This document shows, in pieces, positions 45,490-58,148 of a stretch of 64,000 nucleotides of DNA (positions within the stretch are counted from its first letter, which is position 1; each line of letters opens with the position of its first letter). The stretch is taken from assembly GCA_009760855.2 (NCBI GenBank), contig WPIO01000006.1, forward strand, positions 3,962,501 to 4,026,500, written 5' to 3'. The notes beneath the pieces are model-generated. The model worked only from the letters and a program-made list of their open reading frames with translations. It was not told where the DNA came from and ran no database searches. The stretch comes from Cristatella mucedo. Taxonomy: Eukaryota > Bryozoa > Phylactolaemata > Cristatellidae. The position numbers were made by a program, and so were the translations under genes.

Positions 45490-46035
45490 AGCTGGTCCGC
45501 GGGAATGCGATCAATACAAATTGATTTTTCTTTTTGAACGCTTGGAGTTTCGAGCTTTGTCTGTGATTTAAAATTAAAAAAACCTTATATAATTTGGAGT
45601 AAACTGCAGAATATTTAGATGTGATGCAGACCTATGAAGTACGAATGTATGATTATATGTTTCGTGGGCGTTAGAATGTTGCCCAAAATGTGCCGTTTAG
45701 TGACTCGGTGACTAGTGACGTGCCGTGGTGTCTTAAGAGCAAGAAAAAGCCATCGCCTAGCAATAGCTGCACTATTTTCACCAGGAAGCCGTGGCCATGG
45801 CTTTAAATCTCACTACGCTCACTGACAGGGCACACATTCTTTTGTTGGTGTGGCATCATTTGCTGACTGTTACTGTGTTGTAACTTACAAGCTTTGCTAC
45901 TGAGTCGCAGCGCGACGTTGGTCTCATCAGGCTTCGACATGGCAAGGTGCTTGCCGCTGCATTGAAGCTTCAGCTCTTAAACAGGTTGGCTTTAGTTGTT
46001 AATTAGCCTGGAAAATTTGTTTGCCGACATCATGC
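45490..46035. other. No feature recognised
   Basis: AT-leaning sequence without repeats or coding signals. Confidence 0.4.
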
Positions 46036-46039
46036 TACA

Positions 46040-46205
46040 GGCTGCCGGGTCATCACCCAGTGGCAAAGTGCTTGCACTTGAGACAAAAGTTCGAGTCCTG
46101 CTGCTGCTAGCAATTCTTTAATGCCTGCTGCAGGGAGGTGAAAGCTTGCTTGGGCTCTTCTGCTGCCGCACGAACGAGGCGATTAAATTGGCTGGCTCCT
46201 CGTTA
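46040..46205 (+). mobile_element. tRNA-derived SINE, family 1, diverged
   Basis: B-box-like aaagttcgagtcctgctgct, body ttctttaatgcctgctgcag, tail cttctgctgccgcacgaacg aggcgattaaattggctggc. Same plan as family 1 but more mutated. Confidence 0.6.
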
Positions 46206-46534
46206 TTATCGTCATCATTTATAAGGCAAAAGTCGATCGAATGCCACTTATCCTTTCGAGAGCTGCGACGTAACTAACATCTGCTCGGTGTTCGTTGAGA
46301 TTAGCTTGGCAAGGAATTAGGCAGTTAAATCAGTGACACTGGAAAATTAGCAGCGGCTCCGGCAAAGCTCTGGCCTGTGCGTCAATGCCGTGCCTCAATG
46401 AATGAAATTTTCTTACAAGGTCAAATCAAGAACATCATACAGTAATAGCATTTTTTCTCTTGAAGTTCTCAACAGCTGCAGGTTCTGCTTTGTTTCTAAG
46501 ATCTTACGACCACTAATGCTGATGCCACCGCGTA

Positions 46535-46675
46535 GCTTTGGTTTGGCCAAGTGGTTAAGGTGCTCGCCCTGACCAAGGTCTGGCCGAGGTCGTGGGCTCG
46601 AGCCCCGGGGCATACGTGAAGCGCTTGAATAGAGATTAAGTTATCTTATGGTGCTATATACAATGATATATGTGC
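46535..46675 (+). mobile_element. tRNA-derived SINE with LINE-type tail, family 2 (best copy)
   Basis: Head ttggccaagtggttaaggtg (A-box-like), B box cgtgggctcgagccccgggg, tail gcgcttgaatagagattaag ttatcttatggtgctatata. Followed by TA-rich sequence. The head reads like a tRNA with the box spacing expected for Pol III transcription. Confidence 0.8.
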
Positions 46676-46714
46676 ATATATAATAATACATATATAATTA
46701 ATTATACTATATAC

Positions 46715-46757
<43 letters not shown>
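46715..46757 (+). repeat. (TA)n microsatellite
   Basis: About 40 bp, following the SINE at 46535. Confidence 0.93.
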
Positions 46758-46759
<2 letters not shown>

Positions 46760-46799
46760 TAATACATTTTATACGCTATATACAAATGAATGATATATA

Positions 46800-47238
46800 A
46801 CTTTCAGGTTGGTCGAGATTGTTGACGTCAACGGATTTCATTACTGGCTTGTCAGAGTCAAACCTTGAAAATTCATTGTCTCACAGATTGTTATAACGAA
46901 CGATAGGCATAGCCAGGATTAAGCTGAAGAGGTAGCCATTCTGTTCCAGGGTAAGGCTAAGGGTCTGCCTGACAAACCCATTCAGGGCGGTCCAAGAGAG
47001 GGTTCAGTATCCTCTGTCTACCTCTTCACTATACCCATGCAAAGAATGTCTTGGACCATCTTTCTTTGTAGACCTCTAGGTTGAGGTGTCAACCTTGTAG
47101 CTCCCGGCGTTCTTGCATTCATTCAATGTCTGGAGGTTCACGTCCCAGTTCAAATGGTATGAAAATGAAGGAGAAAGCATTTTCTGGTTTCTAATGTTTA
47201 TCAGAATGCTTATATTACAGCATAAATAAATTAATTTA
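46800..47238. other. No feature recognised
   Basis: No coding or repeat signal identified. Confidence 0.4.
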
Positions 47239-47239
47239 T

Positions 47240-47400
47240 TTCAGCTGATTTAACAGCCTCATTTGTGTAGCAGCCGAAGAGCTTTAAAGGCTCTCACCAC
47301 AGCTTGCGGTTGGCAATAAAGGATCGCCCACTATGGTATTCGAACCGCCCACTGTAGGATTCGAACCCACGACCTCAGTTGTGGTTCCAAGCTCATTCAG
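47240..47400 (-). mobile_element. tRNA-derived SINE, family 1, with internal duplication
   Basis: Minus-strand copy. Tail complement cagctgatttaacagcctca, body ctcaccacagcttgcggttg. The B-box segment is duplicated (gcccactatggtattcgaac then gcccactgtaggattcgaac). Confidence 0.8.
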
Positions 47401-47404
47401 TCGA

Positions 47405-48625
47405 AATTTTTCATGGCAACGATCATTGTTTTATACAGTCTTTTTATGGAAAAAAGGAATTCGAAAAGCTTCTACTCCAACAGTCCACTGTGGTTTTAGA
47501 GTGAGGAGCAGTTGGGTCAGTTTTATTTGATCCTAGTGCATTTAAATTTGAGAAAAAGCCCTTATAGCAAGCAGGATTAGAGCACCAACTTCCCGAACAT
47601 GACCCAATATCTGTCAATGTTTTGAGATGTCCCGATTGCACGATCATTCTTTTAGGTTCTAGAACATTACTACGAATTCCTCGAGTTTCCCCAAGAACGT
47701 TCGATAGAAATTAATTACAGGGTTTCTTTTGTGCCCACTGTGTTAGGTTTCAAAGTGGTCGATGACACAGCCGAACAAGGGGTGAAGCTTATTCAGGGCT
47801 GAATCCGATTGCTGACATATAAGAATGAAATAACACAATATTTTCTAAGGTCTATTAACCCCTCAAAAAAAATTCCTATCCCAGAAAGAAACATTTCTCG
47901 CCGAACTTACCGATTTGGAATAGTTTTGCACTTTCTTGTGCGTCCAATCTAGATCTCTACAATGACATTATTGAACTTCCAGCTTGCTACCTTAATTTGC
48001 TGTTATAACATTCTGTATTAGCCTGGTACATTAGTAATGCAATCTAAAGAGTACACAATATGTAATAATAATAAAAAAGGCATTTTAAAAGCACCCAAAC
48101 TGAGCTGGGTCTCTTTCTGGATGCACTTGAAATGGACTGACAAGGAAAAACATTGAATAACTAGGACCGTCACACGATACAAAGAAGGCAAGTAAACTAA
48201 GTGAAGCTGCTAAACGAAGGCTGCAAGGCCATGGACCGGTGCAACCAAATACTGCAAGCAAGTTACTTCGACTTTGCCAGAATCCGACCTTGTACTAAAA
48301 CGCTGGGATGCAGCTGCTGCATAGAGATTACTGCTCTAGCCTCAGAGAGACTAGGCACAGTCTGCCTTGCACAGCACGCCTGCATGCTAAAGGAGACCGA
48401 TGGCATCGACCAAATATGGGAAGAGGTCACAGGTCGGTGGTGCTGTCGATCGACCGGTCTCTGTACTGCCTCCCCCTGAGGAATATGGGTGTTATGGAAA
48501 CACGATTAGGTCGGGCAAAAATGGCAATACCATGCGCAAATTTGTGGCATGCATTAGGAATAGGGGGTGGTTTCACTATGTAAGTAAGAAAAGTCAAGGA
48601 ATGCAGTGCTATCAGTCAGCTTTAG
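47405..48625. other. No firm feature
   Basis: A weak LINE-tail-like patch (minus) lies at 48065-48135 (aaagcacccaaactgagctg ggtctctttctgg). Frames at 48201-48630 have no motif. Confidence 0.35.
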
Positions 48626-48628
48626 GTT

Positions 48629-48790
48629 AGCTGATTTAACAGCCTCATTTGTATTGTGGCAGAAGAGCCTTATCGGCAATCACCACCGCGTGGCTAGAAG
48701 TGGGCACTAAAGGATCACCCGCTATAGGGCTCGAACCCGCGACCTGGGTTGTGAAGAGCGAGCACCTTACCGCCGAATCCAACACCCAGG
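48629..48790 (-). mobile_element. tRNA-derived SINE, family 1
   Basis: Minus-strand copy. Tail complement agctgatttaacagcctcat, body ggcaatcaccaccgcgtggc, B box complement ggctcgaacccgcgacctgg. Confidence 0.83.
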
Positions 48791-48794
48791 GACA

Positions 48795-50360
48795 GGTATA
48801 GAGGAACTGAAGGCACGGTTTCAATAGGATCGGCGTTTTGACGGCGGCACAGCTAGCTACACGATCAGACTCAGAGGCAGGGACAGTGTTCGAGGACGCA
48901 GAGAAGAGTAAGTATTTCAGATATATAAGCAGCAGCCAGAGAATGACGTAACCTAGAAGGGACTGTCGCAGGATGCTGCTGTAGTCGCTGCTGCTGTGCT
49001 TGCTGGGTGCACCCAGTGCAGCGCTAAACGGAGGAGTAGGAGCGATAGAAGCCATGCTCTCAGCATGCTGCCCAGCTCATGTCCCTGGATTCCGAGATTT
49101 TTTTCTGCTTCAGTATTCCCAGCAGATGTTTGGCTAAGCCGATATTTTAGTTCATATACCAGAAATTTGCATGATAGTTAGCCATTGTTTGATCGACTTG
49201 TGCGACCTCGAAATTTGCCCCGGGATTATCCTTAGGATTATCCTTAGGATTGGAAATTGTTCAAGTTTGGCTTTTCAGCAGATTTGTTTCAATCGAATGT
49301 TCCGGATAAGAGCTTGAAACAAAGTTTTTTGGAACACTAAATTTCTATGTGTATGCTTGCCCGAACACACACCCACACACGCTGGTACACATGTTGCATA
49401 TATGTAAACCAACTAGCTGCTGCATCTGCAATCGACCCAATACACACGATCCCTTAAGATACCATGCAGGTCAACCGTGAAATCAATGGACTTGATCCAT
49501 GCTTTGAAGCGGCCTCTCTCTAACAACGGGTGAATATAGTCAGCAACAATTCTTAAAGATCCGGTGCCAATTTCCTTATTTGTTCTTGGCTTGTTACAGG
49601 ATACCAGCCGCCTTGCCAGGTCTTCTCAAGTCGACTTAACTTTTCATATCTTCAGCTTAAAGGCCTTGTATTCCGTTACGCAGTCAATGTGGGGTATAAT
49701 AGACAACGACCAGCAGAGCTCGTGGGAGCGTAGACAACCACTAGCACACACTTTCGAAATAACGCCGTGAACAATAAAGTTACTGGGAACTGAAAAAGAA
49801 GTTCAAATCAATTCGCTTTTACGATTCAGTAGCCATAGAATGGTCGCAGCCCCACAAAATAGGTCGACATACATAGGCACGATGATCTCGGCATTGCATC
49901 CACCAAGTTGCAGAGTCAATGGAATCCTCCCCCTGCAGAAAAAGGCACACGGACATAACGCTACGAAGAGTAAGCAGCTTTTTCCGTCTAGAAAGAAAAC
50001 GCTGAGAGGAGTCGTGGAAACGCGAACAGCTCGCGAGAGCGCGGCCACGTGCAATGTAAGAGCAGTTGTATAGGACGCGTGGCCGTATTATTGGCAACAG
50101 TAGGTTGCACACCGTCGATGGAACAAGGGTGCTCATCGGACGCGTGGCGAGAGTTGGCAGCAGTCACATATCAAGCACGCAGGCACCGGCAGGCACTGTA
50201 TGCATGCAGAGAGCAAAAGTAGCCAGCATCCAGCATCTGAGCAGCTGCTATTAACGCCAACAGTTTGCATAGTAGTAGCGCCGGTAGAGCAATTTAAAGC
50301 AGGTAGGGTCCCACTGTGGGTCTAATGGGCACGGGAAGAGTGGCCACCTCACATCCTCAC
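48795..50360. other. No feature recognised
   Basis: Short frames on both strands without support. atccttaggattatccttag near 49228 is a small duplication. Confidence 0.4.
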
Positions 50361-50364
50361 ATCC

Positions 50365-50730
50365 TCATTCAAGACTAAGGTACCAGACACCAGCGCATGA
50401 CCGCCAGCCATGACCGTGCTCTCGTGTGAAAACTCGGCTCCCAAGCCGTATATCGCGTTTCTGCATTTCAGCCCACTGAGCTTGAACTGCTGCTTGCCCC
50501 CCTGTACAACAGTCCTCATCGCCATTGGTATCTTGTAGATTCACAGTAGTAAGTTCAATCCTTCTGCCTTCATTCGCACACTCAGGTTCCGGCTTTGTCG
50601 TAATCTCTGCACTCTTCTCAGCAAAGTGCTGGCTACCCTCTGATTGTAATTTGGAAATTAACGTTTCCATCAGACGTCGATGCACCTGTGCCTTGAAGGT
50701 ATCCACGCTCTCTCCGGGCTAGTGCATCCA
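50365..50730 (-). CDS. Possible minus-strand exon, unrecognised
   Basis: Open frame of about 115 codons with protein-like text: VDTFKAQVHRRLMETLISKL, QSEGSQHFAEKSAEITTK, AQWAEMQKRDIRLGSRVFTR. Charged and helix-prone, probably coiled-coil-like at the start. An in-frame TAG lies just upstream, so an exon would begin after ctag at about 50722. Donor not identified. No family recognised. Confidence 0.35.
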
Positions 50731-50734
50731 AGTT

Positions 50735-51360
50735 CTCCTGCATATGCTGCTCAGCTGCCAGTGGTGGCCCGAAATCTCGTAGGAACGAGTGCCGAGTCCC
50801 GAATTCGCACTAGTTCTGTACAGCACGGTTTTGCAATATGGTTAAATTTTGTTTGGCTCTGCATCATAATTTGTATAATTTTATCAGGAAATTTCTTTTT
50901 GAATTTCAAACTTTGGCAGAGCTAGCAGCTACTCAGCTTTCAAGTGCTCAATACCGCGGCCAGCACTTGTCTTAATCCAGTGGATATATAACTCAGTGTC
51001 GCAAGTGCAATATTTGCTAATATAGCCACGACCAATTAGTCTACTGCTAAGGGTCGGCAGCAGTTATCCAAAACTTCTGACCAAATTGTTACCGACTCAC
51101 CATAGCGGGTTCTCATTTCAAGTTCATGGTCCGAAAACAACACGGCTCTCTTAACGCGAGGGGGGCCGGGGTCGTCCTAGCCGACGAATCACAAATGCCG
51201 GTAAAGCCGCATCCTTCGATTTGTGTCTAATGACGTGTAGGTGAAGCACCTATACACACAGGTATGCTGACGGTAGCGAAACACTGCAGCAGTAAAGAGC
51301 ACATACACCTCAGGATAGCATGACTCTGCCCAGAGCGACAGTCTAGACATTAGGTAAGAC
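50735..51360. other. No feature recognised
   Basis: No convincing frames or repeats. Confidence 0.4.
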
Positions 51361-51364
51361 CGTT

Positions 51365-51468
51365 GCTTACCTTCGGTGGGTGATCCTCTATTGACCCTGC
51401 GAGCGATGGTGGTAGCCGTAAAGGGTCTGTCGCTATACAAGAGAGGCTGTTAATCAGCTATTATTTTT
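51365..51468 (+). mobile_element. tRNA-derived SINE, family 1, 5'-truncated
   Basis: Retains cttcggtgggtgatcctcta, gcgatggtggtagccgtaaa and the tail ctgtcgctatacaagagagg ctgttaatcagctatt. The tRNA head is missing. Confidence 0.75.
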
Positions 51469-51469
51469 T

Positions 51470-53300
51470 CAATACTAGCTATAGCATACAGCAACTGTTG
51501 TTCGATGCCTCGAGCGAAATTTAACTGGCTGGCTCAAAGCCTTGAGTGCAATTGAAGAAGCGTGACTCGAGATCTGGAGCAAAGCTGACTAAGTCTTACA
51601 TGGCTTCAGCTTTTATGCCATCTAGCCTTAGATTCTGGCATAAACGGTTCCTAATAATTATAATTCAAGAGCCCCGGATTATATATCTGTTATGAGAATC
51701 TGGCTGATGCAGCGTGCCGAAAGTTTCAGTATCGTAACCACAAGTCTTGGGTTAGTCTTATGCTTAGTGGACGAATATGTGATAGTGGCTGCCTTTTTGC
51801 AGTGTTGCATCCATTAATTATGGCTACAACAACTAATTATAATGATAAATTTGTTTTGTCTGTAAGAGAACTAAATCTCTTTGTAGGCTGTTTCATATGC
51901 AGTCAGGGAAGCTTGTCAATTGGTTAGCAGTAACCTGCATAGTTTCAGCATACGTGAGGATTCAAACGAATTGTTCTCACACACAGCAAACGCTGTGAAG
52001 AACAGGTCAACAAAGTACTAAGAACAACACTGCTTTAGAGTTTTAAAAAGAAAGATCTTTAATACTTTAAGCTTAAGAGGAGCAGCCTAACGGCCGGTTA
52101 TGCAAGCTGTAATTACGAGCCACTTTGGTTGCCACTTCAGACCGCTACCTCGTGTGAAAGCATTGCATTGGTACCCATTATATGTGCCCATCGCAATTCG
52201 ATTAAGAAAAACAGCAGTCTTGTGGAGGAATTTCTATGAACAACTTTGTCCTCCCCTTCCCCGGATGAGAATCAAACTTATTTCCCCAGCAGTTCGGGTA
52301 GATGACTTATTTATGGATTGTTGTAGCTTGTGCTACTTTTTTTGTGAGGCAAAGGAAATCAGAAGTTGGGGATTTCTGTGCAGTCTTGTTCGTGCGGACA
52401 GATGTTGTATGTCCACACCATGCTACCGTGTTATAACTATTTGCGACACCCGCAGATCGGTGGCTTGCCACAATTGGCACAGAACTAGTGTGGATAGCTC
52501 ACTTTTAGTAGGTTACGATAACAGTTTTCGGACCCTGCCGCCCGAGCTCAGAATCATCTGGCTGTGTGTTTGCTGCCGCCGGTCAGCTGAAATCAGCTAC
52601 AGCCGTATACCAGCTCTGCAGATGCTCGAGGCCGTGAAAGATGGCAGCCTAAAGAGTCCTCAGAGATGCTATCTCCGGTTCACGTGATCTGTAGGATTCA
52701 TGGGGGGGGGAGAGGCCTTACAAATCGCTCTATTAATCGGTGGGTGAACAATCCTCCCATCGGAAACAGTCAAATCCGAGGCTTTCTAGTCGGGAGTCCA
52801 TGTGTGATGCTAGCCACTTGGCTACCTTGATCTCATTACTATTGGCTCTGAGAATAAGGGTCTCGACTTGCCGGCCCCAACTAGCCTCGTGTCGACGTTT
52901 ATTTGCACACGCTCGTCTCGTGCTTGCCTTGCTTGCCCTGGTCCACTCGCCATCTCCTTCGTGAATTCGGAGCGATCGCTGGATCCCGATGCACGTCTGC
53001 CATGCAGTCTGTAAACTCAGCGGGACTCAGTGGAACTGTTGACTCAGCTTCCATTGCAAACCGTGCCAACCTTATTGCTGCAAGCCATCCTGCCGATGCT
53101 TACAGACGGGGCGAGTTGCTTACCATCTCCCTCTTCGGCCACGTCTTTCACGGCTAATTTCTTTCGTGAGACCCAGGATCTGCTTAATTTTTCAATGACT
53201 CAGTGAAGCTTCATGTGGAGATCAGTATGCGTATACATGCCTGCAAGCGTTAGTTAGTGGGAGAACGCATCGAGACACCCTGTTTCCAGCCCCTTCTCCG
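51470..53300. other. No firm feature; one long unsupported frame
   Basis: The 195-codon plus frame 52100-52687 has one stretch (VKALHWYPLYVPIAIRL) faintly like the LINE LHWLPV motif but no other match. It may be a very old LINE or chance. A weak LINE-tail-like patch (minus) is at 51865-51900. Confidence 0.3.
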
Positions 53301-53646
53301 AAGATGGATGCTCCGCTGTGGCTGCCGAGGGTACTCGTGCCCCGGCCGTGGTGGCTTGTCGTGGCGTGCATCCTGAAACGTGTCGTAGCATCGTCTTTTG
53401 GGGCAACGGAATCCACGCCTCTAGCCAACGTTTGACACGGTGGTTCCTGCCGTGTGGAAAAGTATCCCACCGCACGTGAACGTTGCGGCTCTTTCTCATC
53501 TACAATCCGGTTCAGCTATTGCTTACGCCTGGCGGGGCTCGAGTCGTCCGTTCAAGGTTTTATCCAGTTGAATTTCGTCCAGCGTTCGAACGGCAAAGCT
53601 AAACAATCGTCCGAGCATTTGTCGTCACCACCATACGGCGCCTGCC
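53300..53646 (+). promoter_or_regulatory. Putative promoter / 5' UTR of the 53647 exon
   Basis: Moderately CpG-rich sequence leading into ctgccATGac, a reasonable start context. No TATA box seen. CpG density stays high through 54050 and then falls sharply. Confidence 0.35.
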
Positions 53647-54045
53647 ATGACTCGCTGGCCTTTCATTCCAGTCGTCGAAATGGCGGACGACTTTTTCGGC
53701 ACCGACATGTCGTGCGACGACGTCGAGGTGATGGAGCGGTTCAGAGGCTTGGCCAGCCGCGACCCTGGCCATCGCGCCGAGACATGCGCCAGCATTGAGC
53801 GCTGGCTGCTACTCTGGGCCGACAGCGGCATGCTGCCATGTGTTCGTGGTGACTCGCCCGGCCACTGGCTTGCCGAAGGCTGCAGTGACGAGCCGCCCGA
53901 CGATCGTGGGCCGCCTCGCGAGGCCGACGGTCGAGGCGCCACGCGCGGCCTGGACGCCTACTTGCTGTCCTTGCTGCGCTACTCCGTGCAGTGCCCTTTC
54001 GATGACGTACGCCAGCGGTGCTCGAACCTCTTCTCGTTGCTCAAG
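53647..54045 (+). CDS. Candidate first exon, alpha-solenoid-like protein
   Basis: ATG at 53647, 133 codons to donor CTCAAG|GTACAC, phase 0. Acidic start (MADDFFGTDMSCDDVEVMER), then helical pairs ERWLLLWADSGMLPCVRG and DAYLLSLLRYSVQCPFDDVR QRCSNLFSLLK. The last part has the look of a HEAT/armadillo helix pair, as in large scaffold proteins such as THADA, but I cannot assign a family. GC content and codon use drop just after the donor, supporting the border. A second in-frame ATG is at 53680. Confidence 0.55.
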
Positions 54046-54049
54046 GTAC

Positions 54050-54600
54050 ACAGCAGCCCTGCCGCGTGTGCGTGCGTGCGTGTTCTTTTGAGGCTTGACC
54101 GAGTCGAATCACGCGAGGAGTTTACTGGGAACTCTTGCCGTTTTGGCTGGCAATATAAACTGATTATATATGTCGTTTGGGAATTTTTAAGAGAAAGAGA
54201 AAGAGTGAAGATAGTGGAAGAAAAGTGTATAGTCACAGCAACAGCATCAGCACACGTGGTAAATCAATATTTTAGTAGCAGGAGCATAGCTCGGCATACT
54301 TGGATGTTGATAGCGATCCAGCGCTAGTAGCAGCAGCAGCAACAGTGCTGCTGCTAGAAGCTAATTCTTGGACAGATACGAGAGACATGGCATCATTAGA
54401 CTTCCCCGGAAAGAATGTTAACCATTCTCATCCTCAACGCAATGTCGCACACTCATCATAAGTGTAATGTCATACCTATAGTTTAATGCTGCTGGGATGA
54501 AATTCAATCTTATACTGCTTTATATATTCCTGTGTGTTGCCTTGTGTGAAAACAGACTTAGAGACTTTATTTACGATGCACAGTAGTTTTGTGAGCTGCA
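54050..54600. other. Probable intron, nothing recognised
   Basis: AT-richer sequence. A cagcagcagcaacagtgctg ctgctag patch at 54330-54355 forms a small inverted repeat. Confidence 0.4.
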
Positions 54601-54609
54601 ACAGCTATC

Positions 54610-54790
54610 ATTGCTTTGCATAGTCGTGTGCTGCCATGCATTTGGCAATTTTCGGTCTGGGTTCGAATCCGGCTGGCAGATGGGTTTTTACCGTAAGGCA
54701 GGTTGTCTGTAGTGCCTGTTTGGCACACCAGGCAAGACGGAAACCTGGTCGATGACCCCAATATGCCGGCACCAAGTCACAGGGTCTGTA
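54610..54790 (+). mobile_element. Possible third tRNA-derived SINE
   Basis: B box ctgggttcgaatccggctgg at 54657-54676 with tRNA-like upstream text, but neither family 1 nor family 2 tail. Only one copy is seen in the window, so it could also be a tRNA pseudogene. Confidence 0.35.
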
Positions 54791-54954
54791 CAAGTGACTC
54801 AGTCTTGTGAATCAGGCCTTATGGGAAGGCCTGATTGGAAGAACCCCTGCGATGCAAGGCCAGGTATGGCGGCTGAGTCTTTGCCATGCACACTAGGTAG
54901 CCAGACCCAAGAAGTCAATTTAAACTGCATTCAGAATGGAGTCTCTGTGGTGAA

Positions 54955-55415
54955 TCTTAAGAAAATACTGAGAAGATCGGCCCAGCAATCAAATGTATGC
55001 TAGACTATCCTTCAAGAGACAAATATAAGCTAGAAATGATATTGGAAGTTTTGACGAATTCCACATAAAAGAAAAAATGATTACGCTAACAACCTCTGAC
55101 CTGAAATTAAACCGAAAGCAACACGTGTACAAATAGCAAATTTACCAATCTTTGCATCAACTGAGACTTGTGTCCAGTCTTGCTGAACCTTGATGCATCG
55201 AGGTACACGTTTGCAGCTTGTTGAGATGCATGCTTGCGACTTTAAAACAACTTCACGTGCAGCGTAGCTTTGTGCCTTGTAAATTTAATAAGTCAGCAGA
55301 TACAAAATGGATCAGTGTGAAATTTGAGAGTGAGTTCAGCTCTGCTTTTACATCGCTGCAGCATTTATTTCTGATTTTGGTTGGATGCGTTTTGCTATGC
55401 CTACATCGGGCCAGT
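54955..55415 (+). repeat. Unidentified interspersed repeat, copy 3 of 3
   Basis: Landmarks ttaagaaaatactgagaaga, ggaagttttgacgaattcca, caatctttgcatcaactgag, cttgtgtccagtcttgctga, gcttgttgagatgcatgctt, gtgccttgtaaatttaataa, gattttggttggatgcgttt. Same order and orientation as copies 1 and 2. Confidence 0.75.
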
Positions 55416-55419
55416 CAGC

Positions 55420-57900
55420 TAGAGTCCGGATCAAGCTGAGGGTCATTGCAACTAAGAAAGCCACGGGACTCGTGATGCTGCAGTGCATTCATTCAAGAAG
55501 CACGAGTCTCTTTCTTTGTTGCGTTCCTTGAGTGCCTGGAAAACGCTCGTTATTCACAGAGAATATGAATTTCATTCGACGACTGGCACTACGGCCATGG
55601 TGCAGCCGGCCAAATACACAGGCATGGCAGTGTAGATTCAGTGCCGCATTGCAGCAAGTCTGCTAGTTAATTTTCAGACCTGCTGGCTCGAAGGCAGAAC
55701 CACTCTGGCAGCAAAAGAATATTCTACGAGTTTTTCAAGCTCGAACAGTGATTTTTTCCTGCTCTGGCATCGACATTATATCTGGTACTTGCTTTTCATT
55801 TGCTGTGAATGCTGGAAGAGACTTGGCATGCCCGTTTGGCATTAGGGAATGTGGAGGCCCAAGGGTGCAGGAACACACCTTTGAACCTCAATATGTGTGC
55901 ATGCATGTGCGCGATATCATTCGGCTTTGGGCCTCTTATGAATTAGGGTGGTAGCTCATGGACCAGTAATGAATGCGTAAAACATGACTCATCAGCATCA
56001 TGCACACAATGAGAATTAACCCCAATAGTAAGCTAGGTTAGTTAGTTGGGTTAGTTGAGTTAGTTTGGCAGAGCCCAGAATATCTAACTCTGCTAGGGAG
56101 AGGGGCGGTGCCTGTCATTTTACAAAGTGCTGATGTCCTACACTCTCGTGTAGCCTTGTGCTCGAAACATGGAAACGGAAGCTTCGGAGCTTCGCTTGAG
56201 TCAGCGCAGTCAGCAACAGGGTGGCTCCCGCACGGGGAAGAGTACAGTAAGCACGACTGCTAGCAGCAGCAGGCTGTGCCGCCCCTGGGGACTACCACGG
56301 TTCCATTAGAATCCGGTCAGAATCGGTTTGCTGCTTTTCCTTTTGCACATTCCTTTGCTCGTGCATTCGTGCACTTGGTGGTTTTGAGCCCTTGTGCACA
56401 ACGTTCTCGCCCGGGCTGCACGTGGCTGTAGGCACGCGACCATTGCACACATCTAAGCGGTCTAAGCATGTTTTGCTTCCGGTCGAGGCGGAGCGCGTGG
56501 GGAGGCGAAATTGGCCAAATGAGGTCGGTTTCTGACATGCTGCCGAGAAAGCCAGCGCGACTATGCAATAGATGGAAAGCAGATGCTTTCGGCTCTTACA
56601 GATTAGTGTAACGAAGGTGCAGCGAGTGTACGCGAATTTAAACGCCACGATGCCTCCTTTGAGGCCCCAGTCGTGGTTGCTGGTTGCTGCTAGCTCCCCC
56701 CCCACTAGGGGCAGAATGGCCTATGCCCAGGGTGGTTGCTCGTAGTAGTACTTGCCAGTGGCTCTACACGCGAAGAGGGCTTCATAATTGTCGTGTCTCC
56801 ATTATTCCAGCCTACTTCGGCCAACCATTGAAGCCGACCAGGCCATTTTTTGATGTGATTACCGGCATCTTTGGTAGCCACTGCTATTGATCACTTAAAA
56901 CTCGAGGTTCACCTTCGGTGTAATAACTAGCACATTTGGCATGCAGCGCTAATCATTCGAGACAGACCACCCCTGTCAATGATTGACTCCTTTTTAAGAG
57001 CTGCAGCATAGGTATCGGAGTACTCGAACCGACCCGATCACTCCCTATGGATATAATCGTGCCCAAAAATGTCGGCCGAGACTTCGTGCACGCGTAGGGC
57101 TGCTTAACTTCCAGATAAGTATGGCCTTCGCATGTGGTCTTTTTCTGCCACTTCACCTTTCTGAGGATCCAAGTGACTTTGATGCCACCGTAGAGTATTT
57201 GCCATCAAAGCCCTAAACTGCTTTCGGCGTGCATGTGGTAGCCAATATTCGGTAGCTTCCATTTCTTACAGCAAAGGAAAGGGAGTAGCATGGGGGGATT
57301 GGGACAGCGGACAGAGTGACTGAATGGGGACGAGGGATGATGGCAAAAGAAGTACCAGAGACTTTACTGTGCAAGGAGCAAATATCGTCGTCATGCCAGA
57401 GGTGAGCTAGTTGAGCAGTCTCTAGGACTTCCCGAACAAAAGATTCTGTTGCCAACCGTCCTTATGCCAAAAATAAGAAGAGCTGTCTCTTTAGTCTCCG
57501 AAAAGGATGCCAGGACGTTACGGAGCTGTTGCTTCTGCTGCTGCTGTGGGAAAAAGTGTGAGCAAAGTGTGAGAGAGTGAAGGAGCTAAACTGCTACAGT
57601 CCTTTCGGTTTGGAGTGAGGCTGGCCTGCATTTGAGGCATCTCGACTGCAACTGCAACCGAAAGGCACTGCAACTTCATTTTTAGCCAAAGGGGTACATG
57701 TGGCAGGATTTCCTGAACCAGAAGACCAATCTAGCAGCCCTATTTAGAACAAGGTGTCAAGGACTGATAGCATTTTCCAGCAGCCCTGCGAAAAGAGTGT
57801 GACAGTCGGTCCGGCCTTGATCGCACAAGCAGCCTGGGTGAGGCCCTTAGCTAGCCACTGTATCGTCGGGAAATAAAGATCGCCAGATTCAGCAGCCTTG
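55420..57900. other. No firm feature
   Basis: Frames such as 57213-57455 minus and 56292-56705 minus lack splice support or motifs. gttagttgggttagttgagt repeats lie near 56039-56065. Confidence 0.4.
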
Positions 57901-57904
57901 TCTA

Positions 57905-58060
57905 TGTAATAATAATAATACATTTGTGAGGCACCCTCAGAGAACTGAAACTCTTCCTAGGCACTTTACATATGCTGTAAAAGAAAACACGACCGAATGA
58001 TTAGTGGTACGATTCAAAATGTCATCAAGCATGACATTGTTAGATGTGATATATATACGC
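57905..58060 (-). mobile_element. CR1/L2-type LINE 3' tail (copy K2)
   Basis: (ATA)n followed by the tail complement gcaccctcagagaactgaaa ctcttcctaggcactttaca and the start of the 3' UTR. Short and diverged. Lies about 90 bp from the next copy in the same orientation. Confidence 0.8.
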
Positions 58061-58148
58061 ATGCATATCAGCATAGGGGGCGAGCCTAATCGAACCAAGA
58101 TGGATCGCAGCGGAAGCGATTGACAAAAAAGGAGCAGCACAATACCTG

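Noticed and set aside
52100-52687. 195-codon plus-strand frame
   Set aside because: Only a faint resemblance to one LINE motif, no start or splice support; kept as unsupported.
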